Shown here one piece after another: positions 61,301 through 64,000 of a stretch of 64,000 nt of DNA (position 1 is the stretch's first letter; each line of letters starts with the position of its first letter). The translations under genes and the position numbers were made by a program. The DNA lies in assembly GCA_964467165.1 (NCBI GenBank), contig CAYXOL010000017.1:23474-87473 (forward strand), given 5' to 3'. Source of the DNA: Clostridium_AD sp964467165. GTDB lineage: Bacteria > Bacillota > Clostridia > Clostridiales > Clostridiaceae. Below the pieces are notes generated by a model. It did not search any database and had not been told where the DNA came from. It saw nothing but the letters and a program-made list of their open reading frames with translations.

Positions 61301-61573
61301 AAAATCGTACCTAGAATCTCCAACTCCAAAATTACCATAGTAACCAAATTTTGCTGGAGATATGTTTTCATAATAAAATTTAGAAAAACTATTTACATCT
61401 CTTAACAAATCTTCTTTACTTACTTTGCCAGTATTTTCTTTTGGTGATTGTTTAATATCGGTATTACCAACGTTACTTGTATTAGCATTTGTATTTGTGG
61501 TAACATCGGTTTTTGTTGTATTAAACATGGCATCGTTTGCCATTGCGTTGTTTAAGGTATTGGCGTCTGACAT
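49400..61573 (-). CDS. Giant virion RNA polymerase, DFDID type, with metallopeptidase motif
   Basis: This 4057-residue protein contains DFDID (bases 52553-52567, residues 3003-3007) in the segment QTGSDFDIDKLFF, the metal-binding loop of two-barrel RNA polymerases in crAss-like phages (phi14:2 type). An HEAFH motif at residues 1609-1613 in GTLYHEAFHKVSLL is a likely zinc metallopeptidase site, as seen in related giant proteins. Residues ~690-990 are disordered and Lys/Glu/Thr-rich, a probable flexible linker or cleavage region. The N-terminus is Asn/Thr-rich. The remaining ~2000 residues form large helical and mixed domains. The polymerase is thought to be ejected with DNA and to transcribe early genes. 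The frame is intact throughout, and no nonsense or frameshift is seen. Confidence 0.9.
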   Translation of the reverse strand: MSDANTLNNAMANDAMFNTTKTDVTTNTNANTSNVGNTDIKQSPKENTGKVSKEDLLRDVNSFSKFYYENISPAKFGYYGNFGVGDSRYDFNIYPEFLNEGNGSLEYYRGIRQSALAQFGGFLTQAVIGQGVSGVLEAIGDIGTMVGIQGDDYGNVVTRIGKDLREAMEKEAPIYRTYKPDSFAPEKWSWWMTNGTSLASTAVLVFTSGLEIKLFNYVTKGMLSLVKYEKYLKTIRAAEKEASGLAKLVKGYEDIPIEIKNGVKQALFSRHSESMMEARGTFEEEYQSLIARGYSEEEARKIASRAAAKNYRLNWIMTLQDIPQYIIFNKLLTGYGKRTIKTAIAAGAKPISEETLGILGKTIGSLAFNWGGEGFEEGYQYISNEESKYFAEVDFYPDSKVLASDRYHKYFHSGDFWTSVFWGIAGAGIYEGAGRIGNVLGISLDTKEMERLEDMKTWSDRFIHFSKRFNEADTDLKKEDAYTDLISGLTTSALKNDNFITLQDVFKKFKEENNQEAAKKLGVDDETLKTLSKFDFVKDAQEIAESYGNYNKKYRDPALAALLAHAEFKMGKYQKFVDKAKADASLNLTKIKGFSDLSLNGQNLIVLNTKKELLTKLKEAYTQSKKLLEKEKNNHIELDFINNDLALSNIDSELKKIDKEIEDTKKSYSNEDREKDDKTVVVLDGKEANDYALNLLEQYQFGLALDAQKNSYSHYLKNKGAFTENDKEKIKKALEEKKKDEKEFSKNNPIEEGDTITATDDNGKTITVKVTKVDDKSDSVDGIILDDNGNPTTNENGGFVETSVPKNRATIKNKATKQPVDKTDEGHSEKIQPKENEKAENKDEHLKKLDDTKTQRGASETTEGKKVDEKGTEEQGKSEKESSKTGKEPTQLNIPFEEPQGKEEPEQGPKKKGVDENEGAKEEQKKETEQKEEEGSKEETEETSETLKETNKNKPQKEGPVNIEDESDLSKNLGVRKLSAISMSNIIIDAPVELKKGDFERLENLARLKRDIDSGKSNKKLTEEEIAFIKGHYSKLFNYFYAYADEGFYYIKFADKLLFIRNKNLLKVLSNQKKNREHFKKAKISYYIILPSSKATAEEMAADSYKHNFWETYPRIYEKLVNGEGFTDKEIDILLSATNDIKFKDFVDTVKIGIILEINGVKYRQGLELHSSNYNNIAIPSNITSKEDIAKYILDAKTAQRKLRRAILKELLKGKGVESFGIDVDQKGHLNVKFGTKNNPLSIVNNREGRIFAVSNITGQLAFNDSDFVDGYISKVIGAVYVLSDRTTTGSRFPVQLNKERLSAEDSGILFDVIMKRFRAGGGRNVFVDHPQVSGLTFSEVFKLLGGPTPESEKSRLNEASRKRKIFVDLDDKTLTFNDKLFPLYPETQEEIEDIKSKFVEWATQNLYYNGPIKNTKSGLKFDLNEKFERPFRLGSLKYDPKTSGTIGEFLCNNGKLTTNVSVFEDTDNIFIGHVAEVPGEANLRGSKIEDPFSEQEQTKEQKEKPSESKSTKEKTTKTKKKPKLNLPGDEPMSEHPERSFDLKESDNYEKADIKEEVAEVRKMLGDEESIVVVNSLLESAKFGKKAFGKFTGDCIVVYKGAERGTLYHEAFHKVSLLLLTNKERELLYNEARERYKDELERTYNKKGSFSDREVEEFLAEKFRLYVLSNKKLKLHQRIALFFSRLYNRIKAIVGLKSNYSKYDIDRLFERIRGGKYRYTPIQMESYKKFFGDDSANEYLYEIRSSNLVHINGYEEYIRICRGLTNHLLTISDVDSLKKTGNIDYNKLKEYLVGFEKQLREAHEDSEDENEKNAYLKTADLYKEIIDNFDVYVGGIESVLAYQYKLINKKVTDLQSELDKHDDTNWLDAHLKPSYETSMKDTCRTEIKFLIANIHKSPERDPVTLMYDFVDFDKMWSIIIRELHNYKSIDEMLKRIDYISKTATKQEIAYPMRQLYLKLKNSSDFIKTQFVLSVRSYKHNFTNTILSVDPVTKNRSVGFTDADIQKASISRRDTISRMFYLSDFLKDSPLKTFDKASLSFNTLLKDFNRDIRNGTEIDYDLYLDKLLRILGSVGIYTSLDDLHTAAQLLSFGATAESGVKNILQKAAIMFYSQKSSITKILQMKSESLDIVKVSRVLRGDSFVALLADAYVYNNMEEISDSVLGPGGNQYYSYSKHTYLTRTLEALKEDDALLNTMMRDANSAGSIWLETIYKDKKARQNLKLLTHSALIVEKGDSGRKLVKSSLKEREFNNIISVFNDIITNRTRTSRMPVPQLSDKETLYFIEGFNRVPNGVKVNVTKDSTTVQVSEALIDIFYKYAEAERDRIKLVELEIEDATSGKNTLLTENDLIEEYHFKLVGKNKDKRNYTRTKELSSTPNGLLYHIFREFNREGFVFEKHARQGVKDAIVQIVIDALNYYGKTLQIGSFLTSYANESLVSKIKDEFGFESDEEAVNHIIADFAVNSTIANIEFEKLFGLNPAFFKSNLKTGYTEDDKIKRFGSAASTGDELISAPTEGFDDVVFNCFTLKTAKTKLQDLAELKEAFKENLKESYKDKSDEDIDKTVDKMLKSYESIDPTDGQSYISPEMFRTIMIKLGMWQNDESLRKAYDNMMSTEDLPFEEVEKSASKINYYMQVLKMIYFGRETFETFNEKTTTFPRLSKTSLMPLFRKMTKGRPIDKLLDRMLAVGEFSGLKKVGLVELDSAAKVGRKVSVDAFERDEKGNVKFEFSTEALKSDSFVDSKNFRDLLYQMPTDPHEIKKVRLGIQARRMILSNIVADNVYKIGDKEMTGKEFISLYNASISALSNKGAEKVQYKLGVDLKTGRIVNKKLFLKTLRDAALKSSMHDDVISYIESKIETGDEFIIDTFVERDFIYSAISKAISKSTIDTHIPGGQLIQASGVAFTHEHSKDLKFFKKKNDGRVYMEVRVGINLFSNIIPKKYKTNAEKIEFLNNNKELLSGLGYRIPTQGPNSMIAAEIVDFLPEESGDIIILPDGFVQQTGSDFDIDKLFFITYNYSVNKDGKLEKIQFKDDSNSTLEERYRDYLKEIISNTLNVIPDRLREKVKELLKQKHGYEQDAKDLTVTADMQDSVIESLDFIVEDIKDIIKDITGKKFLEKPIPRISKLFSKLSNIDYYIYFLESIGFNIPTMEEFSKRDIIEQNTTEAVQNMFLSLSEGMISSPQNIVSTRVPLGNTLNEMKAIASVVRSNSRDVLIRQEDTLKSLYVYSPVFQSKNSLKIITGLYGIGPFAVTKAVQPLLQSANVKYKTPVRYDKATDTKINTEKAWSYLGAKVEDGLLDISTIFDLYGNYSNETISGLIDAHVDLQKDPFITDIGVIPATYGLTNALALAGFGKKVFLILSQPHLRKAIIKTLFKKGGKLNVGLSLKTSITYEQKTLSKIITSYKSSEEVKKDMENLFDKKLSNDEEYLIDNIKRGIIRKIESEDDYKKAIEQYLILKAVKDILEDCNDLTTMILSTRVDNIPFKPKPSSVITYKMLQRQSAFKASGEFVNLDKIVNFDESRDLDMRNDGFLTTFYRNGVSLIDKVLGNVSIQSTNAFKGIFEIMSKILNVDYTNIDYEIDENVVSYMYHSLNSYIINSFFLKGKYYGEEDLTLGLSREDIVDILIEVPDVIEAIKSGNYEKFFGEKEVMLEGSKIEDNQLFKTLDVVDIDEIYGTNNKKITKKVYAMSTRNTAVSRNSLIYSWESLLKHENPKVRDLGNKLYVYSFFTNTFKKGVFSIYNYAPSGLADSITINNKTASLNKYMSKMKEEFYRNHFESSLSVYDMVMSAAVATEEGGGFEYRLVETLPYNAVGTEDYFELKASIDHSVLKGMPSVFVPKEAVFFIQSDNNFYKPLIKLESIYGEIYYRLIGTVEDGLPVYAITFNSFYKDNNILVAGYSFNEPTVTHAGKSIGYKAIVENEGLYDKIRAQKGFETFKEIPKEERLMYKSTVVEDVKNGTLKEEEQFPKVEDTENFEDPISEEIEETKTTETTGKVTEDMVSKQYIFSQNSAKLGELANKGVLSMDELEILANLINSDNIDNDTYRKLIEDTIIKCNGL

Positions 61574-61600
61574 TGCTATATAAATTACATTCAGTTGTTA

Positions 61601-63541
61601 TTATTCATTTTCACTTTCATAATCTCCCCAAAACTCAGAATCATATTCGTTTCCAAATCTATTTACTTTGTCTCTTTGTATATATCCTTGTCTTGTAAGA
61701 CTTTCATATGCAGCACTCTCAATTGCTTCTAATGTAGTTTCTGCCTCTTTTTTAACCTCTCCAGTCTTTGTGTTTTTAAGCATTACTTCTACTCTTGGAA
61801 CAGATGTTGCTAGACCATTTTTAGGATCTATTATTTGTAAATCGTTTTTAACTCTATATGAACGAACGTAGTCATTGCCGTCTTTTCCTTTTACAACGCC
61901 AACTGGGATAAGATCATCTTCTTTACCCTGTAAGAACTTTTCTTTTAATGTAGATACAAGTTTCATTTGAGACTGCATTTCCTCAGGACCTTGAATTATA
62001 ATTTTAACATATTTTCCACTACTATTCTTAACTGTACCAACGTATCCAAAAGGCATCTCTGGTGTAGATATGGCTTCAGAAATTGAACCAGTATGTATTG
62101 TTTTCTCAAGATCGTTAGCACGTTTATAACCAAGCTCTTTAGCAAGTTCTGTCCAACCCATTAAATTAGAAGGTCTTCCTTTGCTATCTACTACAACAGC
62201 CTTTAAATTTCCATTTATAAGCTCTCCAGATCTTGAGGGTGTCCCAAATATTCTTTCTGATTGTACCTTAGCATCAGTTCTTGGCAATTCTACTACTCTA
62301 TCTGCATAAGAACTTGTAGATTCAACATAATTATTGAACATGTTTACTATCTGTTCTTGACTATAGTTATGTAGATTAAACCTGTTTTTAAAGTCTTCTA
62401 TTGCTTTTGGTGTGTTTTCCTCCGCCTCGCNNNNNNNNNNNNNNNNNNNNNNNNNNNNNNNNNNNNNNNNNNNNNNNNNNNNNNNNNNNNNNNNNNNNNN
62501 NNNNNNNNNNNNNNNNNNNNNNNNNNNNNNTCTTGGTATTTTATAAAGATTAACAGGTTTTCCATTATACGTTGGATTTCTCATTATAGGACCGCTATAG
62601 GACCTAAAAGGACTACCATAGCCACCATAGCCACCAAGACCACCAGAACCTCCTTTATATGTAAGATTTGTGTCTTCTTCGTAGAAACCCTGTACAGCGA
62701 AATTGTATAGATTTTCTTTTTGAGTTTTTATGAAATCCTCAATATCTTTATCTGTCTTTAGCAATCCCCTATTATAGTAATTGATTGCCATTTCTTTCAA
62801 TGCATTACTTATCTTACCACCTTCTATTATAGAAGATGCCACAGATTTTATTCTGTCGACTGGAATTTCCCTAACTTTACCGTACATTATCATTCCGGTT
62901 TCTTTATCTATCATTGTTGGGGGAAGGAGTTTAGTAACTTCCATTTTCAGGTTTGGCATTTGTTTCTTAAGCTCTTCTACTGGATCTACATATTCTGATA
63001 ATCCTATCGAAGAGTCTAGTGAACCAATCATACCATTACCGAAATATGACCTAAGATAACTACCAAGCCTGTTAGCAATCCATGGGTTTTGCTGAAGGTG
63101 TTCATTTTTCCTAAGTTCTGGCTCTATTTCTTTTGTATACTTTTCATAATCTATCTGAGCAGCACCAAGTATACCAGTACTACTTTTTGCCTGTTCTAAC
63201 TCTCTTTTAAGTTGTTGGAGTTTAATTCTATACAGCGGTGAACCCTTATCTGATACCCCTATATCTCTAGCCACATTGGCAACTCTGTTTCTAAAATCCT
63301 GCAAGTATTTAGTAACTTTATCATAGTGATCTACCTTTATGTATGTACCAGTAGATGGATCGTAAACCATCCTGAGAGCTTTTACATCAGGTGTTTGACT
63401 AAGTTCCAACTCCTGTGCCTCAGCAGCATCCCAAGCCTGTTGCTTCATAGCACCAACTTGAAGCATTTTGTCTATAGGAAGTGGAACGTAGGTATTAATT
63501 ACATTACTTGGTGCTGGCCTATCGTACATGTTTATATTCAT
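61601..63541 (-). CDS. Virion structural/cargo protein, interrupted by assembly gap
   Basis: About 646 residues are read, with the sequence missing over 62431-62530. The N-terminal part is helical (PLPIDKMLQVGAMKQQAWDA). A glycine-rich segment GGSGGLGGYGGYGSPFRSYS lies just upstream of the gap. The C-terminal half is beta-rich and acidic. It is beside the giant RNA polymerase gene, 27 bases upstream of it, so it is likely a virion component. The frame continues on both sides of the 100 N, but 100 is a placeholder length, so the true size is uncertain. No catalytic motif is recognised. Confidence 0.75.
   Translation of the reverse strand: MNINMYDRPAPSNVINTYVPLPIDKMLQVGAMKQQAWDAAEAQELELSQTPDVKALRMVYDPSTGTYIKVDHYDKVTKYLQDFRNRVANVARDIGVSDKGSPLYRIKLQQLKRELEQAKSSTGILGAAQIDYEKYTKEIEPELRKNEHLQQNPWIANRLGSYLRSYFGNGMIGSLDSSIGLSEYVDPVEELKKQMPNLKMEVTKLLPPTMIDKETGMIMYGKVREIPVDRIKSVASSIIEGGKISNALKEMAINYYNRGLLKTDKDIEDFIKTQKENLYNFAVQGFYEEDTNLTYKGGSGGLGGYGGYGSPFRSYSGPIMRNPTYNGKPVNLYKIPRXXXXXXXXXXXXXXXXXXXXXXXXXXXXXXXXXXEAEENTPKAIEDFKNRFNLHNYSQEQIVNMFNNYVESTSSYADRVVELPRTDAKVQSERIFGTPSRSGELINGNLKAVVVDSKGRPSNLMGWTELAKELGYKRANDLEKTIHTGSISEAISTPEMPFGYVGTVKNSSGKYVKIIIQGPEEMQSQMKLVSTLKEKFLQGKEDDLIPVGVVKGKDGNDYVRSYRVKNDLQIIDPKNGLATSVPRVEVMLKNTKTGEVKKEAETTLEAIESAAYESLTRQGYIQRDKVNRFGNEYDSEFWGDYESENE
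62431..62530. other. Assembly gap (100 N)
   Basis: One hundred consecutive N interrupt the 646-residue gene. A round length usually marks a scaffold join of unknown size. It abuts a glycine-rich, low-complexity coding segment. Confidence 0.98.
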
Positions 63542-63564
63542 AGCTCAGTTATTATAGTTTATAA

Positions 63565-64000
63565 TTATCCACCTTCCCTTACTTTGAACATACCTTTTTT
63601 TATCTTAAGATTTTTCTTGCCAAGCATCTTATTCAAAAGTTCGTAACCTTCGTCACTTATATCGTAATTCCTGAACATATCACCAAGCATCATAAGACCC
63701 AATATATCGTTCTGTTGTAAGTTTTTACTATACTTAGATGTCTGCAAGGCCTGTTGTAACTGACCAAGTCCTGTAGCAAGTTGATTTCTCTTATTTGCTT
63801 CAGCTTGTTTATTATACGAATCAACATAACGTAAATTTTGAGACCTTTGCTGACCTAGGTTATTCATTATCTGTGCACTAGCTTGTCTATAAGAATTTTC
63901 TACGTTTTGTTTTGCAGCATATGCTGCAGCATCAGCCCTCATCCTAGAAGCATAACCAGCACCGAGATTTGCTAGATACTGCCCAGCACCAGGACTTACA
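63565..64000 (-). CDS. Partial Ala/Gln-rich virion protein
   Basis: The frame is open from the window edge to a stop at 63565-63567, so the start lies beyond 64000. At least 145 residues are visible. Before the first internal Met it reads VSPGAGQYLANLGAGYASR. Then come an Ala-rich helix (RADAAAYAAKQNVENSYRQA), Gln/Asn-rich sequence and a basic C-terminus. The composition resembles a structural or internal virion protein. The gene ends 23 bases before the next minus-strand gene. Function unknown. Confidence 0.75.
   Translation of the reverse strand, partial: VSPGAGQYLANLGAGYASRMRADAAAYAAKQNVENSYRQASAQIMNNLGQQRSQNLRYVDSYNKQAEANKRNQLATGLGQLQQALQTSKYSKNLQQNDILGLMMLGDMFRNYDISDEGYELLNKMLGKKNLKIKKGMFKVREGG

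Noticed and set aside
1..64000. CRISPR array, insertion sequence, integrase or att site
   Set aside because: No regularly spaced identical repeats with unique spacers, no transposase or integrase motifs and no terminal inverted repeats were seen. The 29-bp units at 15388 are contiguous and divergent.
1..64000. Stop-codon reassignment, known in some crAss-like phages
   Set aside because: All core genes, including the 4057- and 2149-residue proteins, read in full with the standard three stop codons.

Overview
The window looks like about 64 kb of a crAss-like bacteriophage (Crassvirales) genome that infects a Bacteroidota host. It is one scaffold with a 100-N assembly gap. The evidence is a crAss-type structural block (major capsid, scaffold-like, portal, terminase), a 4057-residue protein with the DFDID catalytic motif of crAss-like virion RNA polymerases, and long single-strand gene blocks in a dense AT-rich genome. 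A-rich leaders replace most Shine-Dalgarno sites, as is usual in Bacteroidota. All long reading frames are intact in the standard bacterial code. Both window ends cut minus-strand genes.

Layout. (1) 1-15.3 kb, minus strand: late/structural operon. In transcription order it runs from a small Zn-ribbon protein, a membrane protein and a class II ribonucleotide reductase, through small conserved proteins, to terminase large subunit, portal, a complete non-haem ferritin, a scaffold-like protein, the major capsid protein and a truncated gene at the edge. (2) 15.3-15.8 kb: divergent intergenic region with imperfect 29-bp tandem repeats. (3) 15.8-20.0 kb, plus strand: small early genes of unknown function set among structured RNAs, including two kissing-loop leaders, two covarying pseudoknots just after stop codons, a leader pseudoknot, and three tandem paralogous genes. 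(4) 20.06-20.30 kb: a circularly permuted (two-piece) tmRNA gene with a readable tag, GEYSQTYRMAA. (5) 20.4-25.1 kb: large unknown proteins, one resembling a degenerate adenylate-forming enzyme. (6) 25.1-26.0 kb: about 900 nt of non-coding, highly structured RNA. (7) 26.0-30.9 kb: membrane protein, metallophosphatase, lipoprotein and membrane-anchored lytic transglycosylase, separated by structured RNAs. (8) 30.9-42.7 kb: replication and recombination genes: family A DNA polymerase, DnaB-like helicase, Sak4-like ATPase, SSB-like protein, TOPRIM primase, and two PD-(D/E)XK nucleases. (9) 42.9-64 kb, minus strand: two giant virion proteins (2149 and 4057 aa) and two further structural proteins, converging on the plus-strand block across terminators.

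How it fits together (inference). In crAss-like phages the giant proteins are carried in the virion and the RNA polymerase transcribes early genes after entry. The plus-strand block would then be early/middle and the left minus-strand block late. The main novelty is RNA: the permuted tmRNA, the ~900-nt RNA and the repeated cis-acting RNA structures.
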